From Sporichthya polymorpha DSM 43042 (GTDB taxonomy: Bacteria > Actinomycetota > Actinomycetes > Sporichthyales > Sporichthyaceae): a stretch of DNA of 64,000 nt. A program made the position numbers and the translations under genes. The stretch covers positions 3,261,057-3,325,056 of the forward strand of contig NZ_KB913029.1 in NCBI RefSeq assembly GCF_000384115.1, written 5' to 3'. The notes below the pieces were generated by a model. It had not been told where the DNA came from, did no database searches, and saw only the letters and a program-made list of their open reading frames with translations. Shown one piece after another: positions 7,357 to 16,580 of this stretch (positions are counted from its first letter, which is position 1; each line of letters opens with the position of its first letter).

Positions 7357-8861
7357 CAGCTCTCGTCGAGGCGCTGCGCCGGCTGCGTGACGCCCCCGCC
7401 GACGCCCCGCTCGTCGAGTACGAGGGCCGGTGGTGGACGTGGGGCGAGGTCTCGCGCCACGCGGCCCAGCTCGAGGCGCGGATCGAGGCGGCGACCGCCG
7501 GCGAGCACGTCCGCGTCGCCGTTGTCCTCGGCAACCGGCCCGCCTCGGTCGCGGCGCTGCTGGCGACGCTCGGCTCGGGCCGACCGATTCTCACGCTCAA
7601 CCCCATGCAGCCGGCGCCGCGCGTCGCCGCTGCGGCGGTCGCCGCGAAGCCTGACCTCGTCCTCGCCCCGCCGGCCCTGCTGGCCGACCCCGAGTTCACC
7701 GCTCCGCTGGCCGGGGTGCCGCTCCTCCCGCTTTCCGACGCCGCCGACCCCGACACTGCGCCGGCCCAACCCGGCGCGGGCATCGACGCGAAGCCCGGCG
7801 ACGTCGCGGTCGAGATCTTCACCAGCGGCACGACGGGCAGCCCGAAGCGCATCGCCCTGACGTTCCGTCAGCTCGAGGTCTCGCTCGCCAGCGCGCTCGC
7901 GCACACCCGCGGCACCGCCGCCGACCAGCCGCTGCTCTCCGGCCGCCCCGGCCTGGTGGCACTGCCCCTGGTGCACATCAGCGGCCTCTGGGGCGTGCTC
8001 CAGGGCCTGTGCGAGGCGCGGCCGTTCGTCCTGCTTCCGCGCTTCACGGTCGACGCCTGGGTGGCGGCGGTGGCGAAGCACCGGCCGCCGGTGACGGGTC
8101 TGCCGCCCGCGGCGATCCGCGCCGTGCTCGACGCCGACGTCCCGCGTGAACAGCTCTCCAGCCTCCGCGCGCTGAACTCCGGCACCGCGCCGCTCGACCC
8201 CGCCCTGTCGGAGGAGTTCACCGCGCGGTTCGGCATCCCGATCCTCTCGGTCTACGGCGCCACCGAGTTCTCCGGTGCGGTCGCCGGCTGGTCGATCGCC
8301 GACCACCGCCAGTACGCCACCGCGAAGAAGGGCAGCGTCGGGCGCGCGTTCCCCGGCGTCAGCCTCCGCACGGTCACGTCCGACGGCGCCCCCACCGCCA
8401 CCGGCGAGGTCGGGCAGCTCGAGGTCCGCACCCCGCAGGCCGGGCGCACCGACTGGGTCCGCACCAACGACCTGGCGCGCATCGACGACGACGGCTTCGT
8501 CTGGATCGTCGGCCGCGCGGACGACGTCATCATCCGCGGTGGGTTCAAGATCTCGCCGGTCGTGGTCGCGGCCGCGCTCACGAAGCACCATGCGGTCCGC
8601 GAGGCCTCGGTCCTCGGGCTGCCCGACTCCCGGCTCGGCCAGGTGCCGGTCGCGGCCGTCGAGCTCGAGCTGGACGTCGAGGCACCCGACCCCGAGGACC
8701 TGCGCGAGTTCTGCCGCGCCCACCTGACCGCCTACGAGGTCCCGACCGCCGTCGTGATCCTGCCCGCGCTCCCGCGCAGCGCGTCGATGAAGGTCGACCG
8801 CACCGCCCTCACCGCGATGGTGGAGGCGGCGCTGGTCGCGGGCGCGCCCGCCCCCGCCTGA
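7353..8861 (+). CDS. AMP-dependent acyl-CoA synthetase/ligase
   Basis: 502 residues of the ANL superfamily. Visible motifs are the phosphate loop IFTSGTTGSPKRIAL around residue 155, YGATEF near 300, the hinge-region RADDVIIRGGFKISP near 390, and a carboxy-terminal catalytic Lys in ASMKVDR. It would adenylate a carboxylic acid and transfer it to CoA. The start overlaps the upstream stop (ATGA) and the next gene begins 10 nt downstream, giving a three-gene operon. The protein is slightly short in the N-terminal subdomain, and the acid it activates is not predictable. Confidence 0.86.
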   Translation: MTALVEALRRLRDAPADAPLVEYEGRWWTWGEVSRHAAQLEARIEAATAGEHVRVAVVLGNRPASVAALLATLGSGRPILTLNPMQPAPRVAAAAVAAKPDLVLAPPALLADPEFTAPLAGVPLLPLSDAADPDTAPAQPGAGIDAKPGDVAVEIFTSGTTGSPKRIALTFRQLEVSLASALAHTRGTAADQPLLSGRPGLVALPLVHISGLWGVLQGLCEARPFVLLPRFTVDAWVAAVAKHRPPVTGLPPAAIRAVLDADVPREQLSSLRALNSGTAPLDPALSEEFTARFGIPILSVYGATEFSGAVAGWSIADHRQYATAKKGSVGRAFPGVSLRTVTSDGAPTATGEVGQLEVRTPQAGRTDWVRTNDLARIDDDGFVWIVGRADDVIIRGGFKISPVVVAAALTKHHAVREASVLGLPDSRLGQVPVAAVELELDVEAPDPEDLREFCRAHLTAYEVPTAVVILPALPRSASMKVDRTALTAMVEAALVAGAPAPA

Positions 8862-8871
8862 GGAGATTCCC

Positions 8872-10032
8872 GTGCTGCCACGCACCCTGTTCGAGCCTGA
8901 GCACGAGCAGTTCCGTCAGACCTGCCGTGAGTTCCTGGCCCGGCACGTGACGCCTCATCACGCCGAGTGGGAGGCCAACGGCATCGTCGACCGGGGGGTC
9001 TACGTCCAGGCCGCGAAGCAGGGCGTGCTCGGCTTCAACCTGCCCGAGGAGTTCGGCGGCGGGGGAGTGGACGACTTCCGCTTCAACGTCGTCGCGAACG
9101 AAGAGGCCGTGCGCGCCGGCGCGAGCGGCCCGGCGATCTCGCTGCAGTCGGACATCATCGCGCCCTACCTCGTCCGCCAGACCACCGACGAGCAGAAGGC
9201 CCGTTGGCTCCCGGCCGCGGCGCGGGGCGAGCTGATCGTCGCCGTCGCGATGAGCGAGCCCAACACCGGCAGCGACCTGCAGGGCATCCAGACCCGCGCC
9301 GTCCGGGACGGCGACGACTGGATTTTGACGGGCAACAAGATCTTCATCTCCTCCGGCATCCACGCTGACCTCGTGCTGGTCGTCGCCCGCACCGACCCGG
9401 ACGCCCCCGCGCACCGGGGCATGTCGCTGCTCGCCGTCGAGCGCGACATGCCGGGATTCACCCGCGGCCGCAAGCTGGAGAAGCTCGGGCTGCGCGCGCA
9501 GGACACCGCCGAGCTCAACTTCGACGAGGTCCGCGTCCCCGCGGCGAACGTTGTCGGTGAGGTCAACGGCGCCTTCGCGGTGCTGATGGCGAACCTGCCC
9601 GAGGAGCGGCTCTCGATCGCGGTGCACGCGGTCGCGAGTGCGCGCGAGATCCTCGACCAGACGCTGGAGTACGTGAAGACCCGCACCGCGTTCGGTCGTC
9701 CGATCGGCACGTTCCAGAACAGCCGCTTCGTCCTCGCCGAGCTCGACACCGAGGTCGGCATCGCGCAGGTCTACCTCGACCGCTGCGTGTCCGAGCTCGT
9801 CGCCGGGAAGCTCTCCGAGGTCGAGGCCGCGCGCGCCAAGTACTGGACCACCGAGCTGCAGAACAAGGTCATCGACCGCTGCCTGCAGCTGCACGGCGGC
9901 TACGGGTTCATGCTCGAGTACCCGGTCTCCAAGGCCTACGCGGACGCGCGGGCGCAGACGATCTACGGCGGGTCGACCGAGATCATGAAGGAGATCATCG
10001 GGCGTTCGCTCGGGCTGGGGGATCCGCGCTGA
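8872..10032 (+). CDS. Acyl-CoA dehydrogenase (stand-alone, homotetramer type)
   Basis: 386 residues, close to the classical length. Motifs: VAMSEPNTGSDLQGIQTRA around residue 125, WILTGNKIFISSG near 150, TRTAFGRPIGTFQNSRFVLAEL near 270, and the carboxy-terminal CLQLHGGYGFMLEYPVSKAYADARAQTIYGGSTEIMKEIIGR. This resembles the long-chain/isovaleryl class, in which the catalytic Glu is not at the IYGG position. GTG at 8872 is preceded by GAGGAG. The gene ends 38 bp inside the convergent HAD gene. It is likely to do the first beta-oxidation step on the product of the upstream ligase. Confidence 0.9.
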   Translation: MLPRTLFEPEHEQFRQTCREFLARHVTPHHAEWEANGIVDRGVYVQAAKQGVLGFNLPEEFGGGGVDDFRFNVVANEEAVRAGASGPAISLQSDIIAPYLVRQTTDEQKARWLPAAARGELIVAVAMSEPNTGSDLQGIQTRAVRDGDDWILTGNKIFISSGIHADLVLVVARTDPDAPAHRGMSLLAVERDMPGFTRGRKLEKLGLRAQDTAELNFDEVRVPAANVVGEVNGAFAVLMANLPEERLSIAVHAVASAREILDQTLEYVKTRTAFGRPIGTFQNSRFVLAELDTEVGIAQVYLDRCVSELVAGKLSEVEAARAKYWTTELQNKVIDRCLQLHGGYGFMLEYPVSKAYADARAQTIYGGSTEIMKEIIGRSLGLGDPR

Positions 10033-10693
10033 CGCGCGCCCCCAGCGCGGCGAGCTCCCGGCGGCACTGCGCCGGGTCGGAGAAGTGGATCGTCCGGATC
10101 CCCAGCTCCTGCGCCGGCGGCAGGTTCTCGGCGAAGTCGTCCACGAACACCACGTCGGCGGCCGGGCAGTCCAGGCGGCGCAGCAGCTCGGCGTATATGC
10201 CCGGGTCGGGCTTGCGCAGCTTCAGCGCGGCACTGTTGCAGATCAGGTCGACGGCTCCCGCCGGGAGCCCGCCCGGGGCGCCGCGCTGGAACATGTCGAC
10301 GAGGAAGTCGTCGTTGGCGGCGGTGTTGTTGGTCAGCACCGCGATGCGGTGATGCTGCATCAGTTCGGCGACCAGCTCGATCATCTCCGGCCGCAGCGCC
10401 CGGGCCTCCCGCAGCGCCTCGGCGACGGCCTGGACGTCGAGCCGGACGCCGTGCTCGGCCTCGACCCGGCGCAGGAACCCGCCGAACCACTCACGCAGAC
10501 CGAGCTCGCCCACCTCGAGGGCGGCGAAGTCGGCGTCCCCGCGGAAGTAGGGCTCCATCGACGACGCGATGCCGACGCTCGCGCAGTACGCGTCGAGCGG
10601 ACCGATCGGGTCGACGGCCAGCACGCCTCCGACGTCGAAGACGACGACCGGCGGGACCTTCCCGGACAGTGGCGCGGGATCAGTCGAGGACAT
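9995..10693 (-). CDS. HAD-superfamily hydrolase-like protein
   Basis: 232 residues of HAD subfamily IA. Motif I is VVFDVGGVL: the nucleophile Asp is present, but the second Asp of the usual DxD is Gly, as in sEH-N-like and ACAD10-like HAD domains. Motif II is VLTNN, motif III KLRKPDPGIY, motif IV VVFVDDFAEN. The substrate is unknown, and the altered motif I makes ordinary phosphatase activity uncertain. It is last in the five-gene leftward operon starting at 16361 and starts 14 bp inside the GntR gene. A second HAD gene with the same feature is at 39323-39952. Confidence 0.8.
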   Translation of the reverse strand: MSSTDPAPLSGKVPPVVVFDVGGVLAVDPIGPLDAYCASVGIASSMEPYFRGDADFAALEVGELGLREWFGGFLRRVEAEHGVRLDVQAVAEALREARALRPEMIELVAELMQHHRIAVLTNNTAANDDFLVDMFQRGAPGGLPAGAVDLICNSAALKLRKPDPGIYAELLRRLDCPAADVVFVDDFAENLPPAQELGIRTIHFSDPAQCRRELAALGARVSADPPARANAR

Positions 10694-11462
10694 CGAGCAC
10701 CGGGGTGTCGGCGCGGCCGGCGAGCAGGGCCTCGCCCGCGCCGCGCATGTGCCGCCGCCAGTGGGCCTCGGCGCCGGGGCCGTCGCCGTCGCGGACGAGC
10801 TCGACGAGCTTCGCGTAGGAGCGCACGAGCTTGCGGAACGCCGTCTCGGACAGGCCCTCGGTCTCCTCGATCACCGCGGCTCGCGTCGCGCGCTCGGTGA
10901 TCTCGTCGAGCATCCCGGCGACGATGCCGAGCGTCGTGTTGCCGGAGAGCTCGACCATCCGGCGGTGGAAGATTGCGGTGGCGCGGGCCAGCGCGGCGGG
11001 ATCGTCGCGGTAGGCGGGGGAGTCGGGAATCAAGGCCTCGAGCTCGGTCGCGGCGGCCGCGCCGCCGCGCTCGGCGAGCAGCCGCGCGGCCGCGGGCTCG
11101 ATCTCCATCCGCGCCGCGTAGACGTCGGCGACGGTGGCGCCGGCCAGCTCGAGCAGCAGCCCGGCGGGGCGGGCCACGATCTCCGGGCCGGGGACGCAGA
11201 CCTTCGCGCCGGTCCGGCTGCCGCGGCGCACCTCGACCAGGCGCTCGGACTCCAGCACCCGCACGGCCTCGCGCAGCGTCGGCCGCGAGACCCCGAAGTG
11301 CGCCATCAGCTCGGCCTCGTGGGGCAGGAAGTCGCCCTCGCCCAACTGGCCGGTGACGATCATGCGGCGCAGCGTCGCGGCGACCAGCTCCGCCGTCTTG
11401 GGCGACCGCAGCAACCGTCCGGTGCCCGCGGTCATCAGCGGGGCCAACGAGTTCGTCGACAT
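10680..11462 (-). CDS. GntR-family regulator, FadR/FCD subfamily
   Basis: 260 residues: winged HTH at residues ~20-85 (ETL-type sequence HFGVSRPTLREAVRVLESERLVEVRRGSRTG) followed by an all-helical FCD ligand domain with conserved His residues (IFHRRMVELSGN). Such proteins repress catabolic genes until an organic acid or acyl-CoA binds. ATG 11462 is used; a GTG two codons upstream also overlaps the LLM stop. It is located inside the operon it may control. Two more members of the subfamily lie in tandem at 21775-23293. The operator was not identified. Confidence 0.87.
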   Translation of the reverse strand: MSTNSLAPLMTAGTGRLLRSPKTAELVAATLRRMIVTGQLGEGDFLPHEAELMAHFGVSRPTLREAVRVLESERLVEVRRGSRTGAKVCVPGPEIVARPAGLLLELAGATVADVYAARMEIEPAAARLLAERGGAAAATELEALIPDSPAYRDDPAALARATAIFHRRMVELSGNTTLGIVAGMLDEITERATRAAVIEETEGLSETAFRKLVRSYAKLVELVRDGDGPGAEAHWRRHMRGAGEALLAGRADTPVLDVLD

Positions 11463-11464
11463 GG

Positions 11465-12496
11465 TCACCCTCCCGTTCCGTCGGCCGGTGCGCAGTGCGT
11501 GCGGCCGAGCTCGATCGCGGCGGCCTCGTAGCCGGCCTTGCGACGACGGCCGACGAGGAACGACGGCGGCGCGAGGAAGCCGAGCTCGGGGAGATGCGTG
11601 CGGGCGGCAAGGGCCTCGCGGGCCTGGGCGGTACTGCCGCACACGGTGATCGCGGCGAGCATCTCGTCGTCCACCGCTCGCGCCATCCCCTCCGTGTCGC
11701 CGCTCCGGAACGCGGCCCGGATCGCCCCCACCTGTTCCTGCCAGCCGTGCAGCTCGACCAGCCGGTCGTAGGTTCTCACGGTCAGGTAGAACGCCACCTG
11801 CCGACGCGCGTCGAGCACGGCCCGCTCGGGGTCGGCGTCGTCGACGGCGGTGATCACCCAGCCCCAGCGCAGCAGGGTCGCCGGGTCGCGGCCGGCGTCG
11901 GCCGCACCCGCGGCCAGCGCGGGATTGACGGTCTCGGCCCACCAGCGGTCGGTAAACAGCCCGTGACCGAGGACGCCGTCGGCGACGCGGCCGCACGTGC
12001 GCAGCATGACGGGGTTGAACGCACCGAGCACGATCGGCACGTCGAGCCTGCCCAGCACCGGCGCCTGAATCGCCGCGTCGATCGAGTAGAACTCGCCGGA
12101 GTGCTGGATCTTCTCGCCGTTCTCGGCGGTCAGGTACGCGCGGATCGCCTGCACCAGGTCGGCCATCCGCGCCGCCGGCCGGGACGCCTCGACCGAGAAC
12201 CAGTCGCCGTTCATGCGCGGCGTTCCGCTGCCGAGGCCGAGGAAGACGCGGCCAGGGGCGACGTTCGCGAGGTGGCGCACCGCCGAGGCGTGCGAGAACG
12301 GGGAGCGGGTGAACGCGTACGCGATGCCCGGGCCGAACCTCGCCCTCGACGTGCTCGCGGCCATCAGGGCGGAGGCGACGTAGGAGTCGTGGTCGGCGAA
12401 CTCCCCGGCGCAGAACGCGGCCGCGCCGGCCGCCTCGGCCGCGGCGGCCGTCTCGGAACCAGGCCAGGGCAGGCCCCACTCGCGCATCGGCTGCAT
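11465..12496 (-). CDS. LLM-class F420-dependent oxidoreductase
   Basis: 343 residues, luciferase-like barrel. Family landmarks: ARFGPGIAYAFTRSPFSHASAVRHLANVAPGRVFLGLGSGTPRMN (residues ~50-95), LGAFNPVMLRTCGRVADGVLGH near 155. The stop of the upstream P450 overlaps this ATG (TGATG), so the oxidoreductase and P450 are produced together. The role is probably F420- or flavin-dependent redox chemistry on the P450 product or substrate. Only distantly similar to the LLM enzyme at 1275-2165. Substrate unknown. Confidence 0.83.
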   Translation of the reverse strand: MQPMREWGLPWPGSETAAAAEAAGAAAFCAGEFADHDSYVASALMAASTSRARFGPGIAYAFTRSPFSHASAVRHLANVAPGRVFLGLGSGTPRMNGDWFSVEASRPAARMADLVQAIRAYLTAENGEKIQHSGEFYSIDAAIQAPVLGRLDVPIVLGAFNPVMLRTCGRVADGVLGHGLFTDRWWAETVNPALAAGAADAGRDPATLLRWGWVITAVDDADPERAVLDARRQVAFYLTVRTYDRLVELHGWQEQVGAIRAAFRSGDTEGMARAVDDEMLAAITVCGSTAQAREALAARTHLPELGFLAPPSFLVGRRRKAGYEAAAIELGRTHCAPADGTGG

Positions 12497-13707
12497 CACC
12501 ACTGGAGCTCCAGCCCGGTCAGGCCCCACACCTGCGCGCCCTCGAGCAGCGGCGTCTCGTGCAGTCGGTAGGTCGGGATGCGGCGGTGCCACTCCTGAAG
12601 CGCGAGCACCATCTCCTGCCGCGCGAGGTGCGCGCCGAGGCAGTGGTGCGGGCCGGAGCCGAACGTCAGGTGCCGACCCTCGGAGGCGGGGCGGTCGAGG
12701 TCGACGCGGAGCGAGTCGGCGAACACCTTCGGGTCGCGACCGGCAGCGGCGAGGGGGAACAGCGCCATGTCGCCCTTGCGCACCTGCACACCGGCGAACT
12801 CGGCGTCCCGGGTCGCCTTGCGCGCGGTCTGCACGGACGGGTAGACCCGCAGCACCTCCTCGACCAGTACCGGCCAGAGTTCGGGGTTCGCGACGCAGCG
12901 CTCCCGGTCCGCCGGGTGCGTGGCGAGGTGGTGCAGGGCGAACGCGAGCTCGTTCGCGACGGTGTCGAGCCCAGCCATGAACAGCAGCAGCAGACAGTTC
13001 AGCAGGTCCGCGTCGTCGACGGGCCGGCCGTCGAACTCCCACGACAGCGCCGCACGGACGATGTCGGCCGCCTCGGCGTCGGCCTCGGCCCGCCGCTCGG
13101 CGAGGAGCTCGCGGAAGTACTTCTGGATCCGGCCCCCGGCCGCGTTGCGGCGCTCGTTGCCGGGGTCCTCGGCGGGGGTCAGGTGGAGCAGGTCGTGCTC
13201 CCACTCGTAGAACTGCCCGAGCATCGACTGCGGCATCCCCATCAGCGAGAGGAAGATCGTCGACGGGTAGACGCGAGCGAAGTCTGACACCACGTCACAC
13301 CGGCCGCGGTCGGCGATCCCGGCGACCACGTCAACGGCCAGCCGGCGGTGCTCGTCGGCCATCGACTTCACCCGGCGCGGGGTGAACCAGGCGGCAAGCA
13401 GGTTGCGCCAGCGCACGTGCTCCGGGGCGTCGAGCATGACGGGGATCCAGAGCATCCGCGGCTCGGGGTCGGTCACCGTGATCACCTTCGACGACCACAG
13501 GTCGGTCTGCCGCAGCCCTTCGAGGATCGTCGTGTGGTCGGTGAAGATCCAGTAGCCCTGGGCGTCGGTGGACCACAGCACCGAGGAGTTGTGGTCGCGG
13601 TAGCCGTCGAAGCGCGCGAACAGACCGGGGAAGGGCGCGGGCTCCGGCTTGGTCTCGTCGTGGACCACCGGGCACCCGCGGGCGGCTGCCGTCGAGGACT
13701 CCGTCAT
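12496..13707 (-). CDS. Cytochrome P450
   Basis: 403 residues, soluble bacterial class. I-helix LFMAGLDTVANE (acid-alcohol pair D-T) near residue 240, ExxR as EEVLR near 285, heme loop FGSGPHHCLGAHLAR with the Cys ligand at about residue 356. It would hydroxylate or otherwise oxidise a lipophilic substrate using electrons from a ferredoxin and ferredoxin reductase. No ferredoxin gene is visible here, but an FprA-like flavoprotein is at 37178. The ATG overlaps the upstream fusion-protein stop (ATGA). Subfamily not assigned. Confidence 0.93.
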   Translation of the reverse strand: MTESSTAAARGCPVVHDETKPEPAPFPGLFARFDGYRDHNSSVLWSTDAQGYWIFTDHTTILEGLRQTDLWSSKVITVTDPEPRMLWIPVMLDAPEHVRWRNLLAAWFTPRRVKSMADEHRRLAVDVVAGIADRGRCDVVSDFARVYPSTIFLSLMGMPQSMLGQFYEWEHDLLHLTPAEDPGNERRNAAGGRIQKYFRELLAERRAEADAEAADIVRAALSWEFDGRPVDDADLLNCLLLLFMAGLDTVANELAFALHHLATHPADRERCVANPELWPVLVEEVLRVYPSVQTARKATRDAEFAGVQVRKGDMALFPLAAAGRDPKVFADSLRVDLDRPASEGRHLTFGSGPHHCLGAHLARQEMVLALQEWHRRIPTYRLHETPLLEGAQVWGLTGLELQW

Positions 13708-16361
13708 GCCGTGACCTCCGTTCCGTCGGCCGCGGTCGCCGACTCGAGCATCGTCACCGTGCCGGCATCGGCGTCCACCTCGACCAGGGCACCGGTGACC
13801 AGTCGTTCGCTGGCCTCCTGCGTGTCGACGACGCAGGGGACGCCGTACTCGCGGGCGACCAGCGCCGCGTGCGACATCAGCCCGCCGAGGTCGGTGACGA
13901 CCGCGGCGGCGTAGCCGAACAGGGCGGTGTAGCCGATGTCGGTGACGTGGGCGACGAGCACCTCGTCGGGCTCGAACTCCTCGACCGTGTCCGGGCCCAC
14001 GACGCGGACCCGGCCGCGGACCTTGCCGCCCCCGATGCCGATGCCGGCGAGGCTCTCACCGGCCCCCAGCGGCGTGGTGACCGGCCGCGCGGCCCAGGTG
14101 CCGGCGAACACCGCGGGCATCCCGAGCGCGGCCAGCCGGTCGCGCTCGGCCCGCCGGGCCCGGACGCGTTCGATCGCGTCGGCGGGCGGGTCGGCGAGCT
14201 CGTCGCGCAGCAGGTAGAACACGTCCTCCGGGTCGGCGAGCCGGCCCGCGGCGGTCATGCGCGCGCCCTGGGCGAGGGCGAGCCGGCGCAGCGCCGACAT
14301 CACACGGACCGTCAGATCGCGGTTGTCCTCGCGCAGGTGCAGCAGGTGGTCCGCGTACCGGCGCAGCGGCGAACGGCGTCCTGGGGTGGTGTGCGGCGCC
14401 TCTGCCGACACCGAGCGGGCCGCGCGGCCCACGGTCGCAAGCAGGCGGTCGACGTCGTCGCCGAAGCGGCGGGAGGAGAGCTCGGCCTCGCCCGGGCCGC
14501 GGTGGCCGAAGGCCTGCAGCGCGCGCGTGACCTCGGCCCAGAACGCCGGGAACTGCTGCCGCACGCGCTCGGCTCGGCCGGGAGAGACGTCGGTGAGGAC
14601 ATCGAGTAGTCCGGGCGTCCGGGCCGCGGTGCGCGCGAGCTCGGTGACGCCGCGCAGCGTCGCGGCGCTGGGCAGCTCGGCGCCGCCCGGCCCGTCCGCG
14701 GACCCGGCGCGGTCCAGGACGGCGCCGGAGACCAGGTTGAGCTGCCCCTGCACCGTCCACGCCCAGGCGAGGACGTCGGTGGCGAGCAACGTGCCCAGCG
14801 CGAGCCGCTCCGGGGGCAGGTCGTCCGCCCGGTCGGCGAGGGCGGTCAGCCGCGCGACCTGCCGGCGCAGTTCGGCGACGTCGCGCTGAACCGACGCGGC
14901 GAGCGCCAGCATCGCGACGCCGGCCCCGGCGACGGAGCGAACGCGCTGCAGCGCCCCGACCGCGGGTGCCTTCCAGGTGCCTGGGATCGCGGCCTTGCCG
15001 CCGGGCAGCGCGGCGACGTGCCGGCCCACCCACTGGTCGGCGAGCGCGTCGGGGGAGGTGCCGGGCATCTGCGCCGCGAGCTGCCAGGTGCCGCTGGCGT
15101 TGATGTAAAAGCAGTGGCCGTGCACGGCCTGCAGGCGCGCGCACGCCTCGGTCCGCAGCGGCTCGGGCAGGCCGAGCAACCGCGCGACGGCGGTCGTGGT
15201 GCCGCGCAGACCGCGGCCCTGGACGTCGATCGTCAGCGGCGTGCACGGGCCCGGCAGTGCCTCGGAGAGATTCGTCTGCGAGTAGACCGGGAAGCGGGGG
15301 TCGACGGGGGTGTCGAACTGACCCCGCGTCGCGTTGTCGGCGGCCCAGGCCAGCGGCGCACCGTCGGCGGGACCGACCGAGTCGGGGACGACCTGGTGGT
15401 CGTAGCCCGTCCGGCCCGGCAGGGCACGCACCCGGCCGCGGAAGGTCGAACGGCCCATCACGGCGAGGCGGGTGTCCTCCGCGGTCTCCGCGGACGACCA
15501 CGCCGGGGTGAAGCCGAACTCCTCGGTCAGGCGGGTGGTGTCGAGCTGCGGCATGCCGAAGGCGAACTCCAGCTCACCGGCGGCGATCCGCACCCCGGGG
15601 AGCTTCGTCGCCTTCCGCAGCACCGACGTGGGCACCGGGACGGCCGGGCGGCCGAGGGCCGCGGCGAGGTCGCGCAGCGGGACGCCGTCCGGCGCGACGA
15701 CGTTGACGACCCCGGTCGGCGCGCCCGGCTCGAGCGCGCCGACGAGGAACCGCGCGAGATCGTCGTGGTGGATCAGCTGCCACGGCAGGGCGCCCGGCGG
15801 CGCGACCTGCGCCGGGGCGGCGAGGGCCTCCTGCAACCGGTTGTCCGTCCCGCGTCCGAGGATGACGCCGGAGCGCACGGCGAGCGTCTCCAGCCCGCGC
15901 TCGGTCGCCTCCGCCAGCAGTTGCTCGCACCGGATCTTCTGGTGCGCGTAGGGGTGATCGGGGTGCGGGTGCGGCCCGTCGGCCTCGCGCAGCGTGCGCC
16001 GGTAGCGGTCCGGGTGCCCGCCGTACACCGTGGAGGACGACAGGAACACCACGCGGCGCGCGCCCGTGGCCTCCGCGGCCGCGAGGACGTTCGCGGTCCC
16101 GGTGAGGTTGACCGCCGTCATCGCGTCGGCCCCGGCCCGGTCGTCGAGCATGAACGCGCAGTGCAGGATCGCGTCGACGCCCGCGGCGGCCTCGCGCAGG
16201 CCGTCCGCGTCCCGGACGTCGAGCGAGCGGTGCCGCGCCCCGCGGGGGAGCTCGAGCGGCGCGGACCGGCTGACGCCGAGCACGTCGTGCCCCGCGCCGA
16301 CGAGGCGCCGGGCCGTGGCGAGGCCGACGAGGCCACTGACCCCGGTGATCAGAATTCGCAC
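13704..16361 (-). CDS. Fusion: NAD-dependent epimerase/dehydratase plus PEP-utilising swivel domain
   Basis: 885 residues. Residues 1-~320 are an extended SDR/epimerase: GVSGLVG nucleotide loop at 7-13, FLSSSTVYGG near 107 and the catalytic YxxxK as Tyr138-Lys142. From ~345 the sequence switches to a region like PEP-synthase/rifampin-phosphotransferase relatives (TNLSEALPGPCTPLT). It ends in a phosphohistidine swivel domain with GGLMSHAALVARE and candidate His831. No ATP-grasp nucleotide-binding domain is present, so phosphate would have to come from elsewhere, or the swivel is a structural relic. GTG 16361 has GGGAG upstream. It heads the operon with P450, LLM, GntR and HAD genes. A full paralogue is at 49275-51917. 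Confidence 0.82.
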   Translation of the reverse strand: MRILITGVSGLVGLATARRLVGAGHDVLGVSRSAPLELPRGARHRSLDVRDADGLREAAAGVDAILHCAFMLDDRAGADAMTAVNLTGTANVLAAAEATGARRVVFLSSSTVYGGHPDRYRRTLREADGPHPHPDHPYAHQKIRCEQLLAEATERGLETLAVRSGVILGRGTDNRLQEALAAPAQVAPPGALPWQLIHHDDLARFLVGALEPGAPTGVVNVVAPDGVPLRDLAAALGRPAVPVPTSVLRKATKLPGVRIAAGELEFAFGMPQLDTTRLTEEFGFTPAWSSAETAEDTRLAVMGRSTFRGRVRALPGRTGYDHQVVPDSVGPADGAPLAWAADNATRGQFDTPVDPRFPVYSQTNLSEALPGPCTPLTIDVQGRGLRGTTTAVARLLGLPEPLRTEACARLQAVHGHCFYINASGTWQLAAQMPGTSPDALADQWVGRHVAALPGGKAAIPGTWKAPAVGALQRVRSVAGAGVAMLALAASVQRDVAELRRQVARLTALADRADDLPPERLALGTLLATDVLAWAWTVQGQLNLVSGAVLDRAGSADGPGGAELPSAATLRGVTELARTAARTPGLLDVLTDVSPGRAERVRQQFPAFWAEVTRALQAFGHRGPGEAELSSRRFGDDVDRLLATVGRAARSVSAEAPHTTPGRRSPLRRYADHLLHLREDNRDLTVRVMSALRRLALAQGARMTAAGRLADPEDVFYLLRDELADPPADAIERVRARRAERDRLAALGMPAVFAGTWAARPVTTPLGAGESLAGIGIGGGKVRGRVRVVGPDTVEEFEPDEVLVAHVTDIGYTALFGYAAAVVTDLGGLMSHAALVAREYGVPCVVDTQEASERLVTGALVEVDADAGTVTMLESATAADGTEVTA

Positions 16362-16483
16362 GTCACTAGCTCCCGTTGCACTGGGCCTTGCTGCCCAGCC
16401 GGGCGTCGGCCACCAGGGCGGCGCCGGATCTCATCCGGCGAAGAGCGAGCTGCGTCACAGGAAGGAGTGTACCCAGAAATCTC

Positions 16484-16499
16484 ACCTGGTTTACTAGGT
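16484..16499. promoter_or_regulatory. Imperfect 16-bp palindrome in a divergent promoter region
   Basis: ACCT-GGTTTACT-AGGT has six of eight self-complementary pairs and lies in the 219-bp gap between the leftward epimerase-fusion operon (16361) and the rightward ligase gene (16581). The gap is the most AT-rich spot nearby and must hold both promoters. No other feature was recognised in it. Operator role inferred only from position and symmetry. Confidence 0.35.
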
Positions 16500-16580
16500 T
16501 CACGGAGTAACGGTGACCAGGGCGATATCTCCACTACCCGGGTTTCGCGATGTACTCGGGCACACGTAGAAGGCGGTGGC

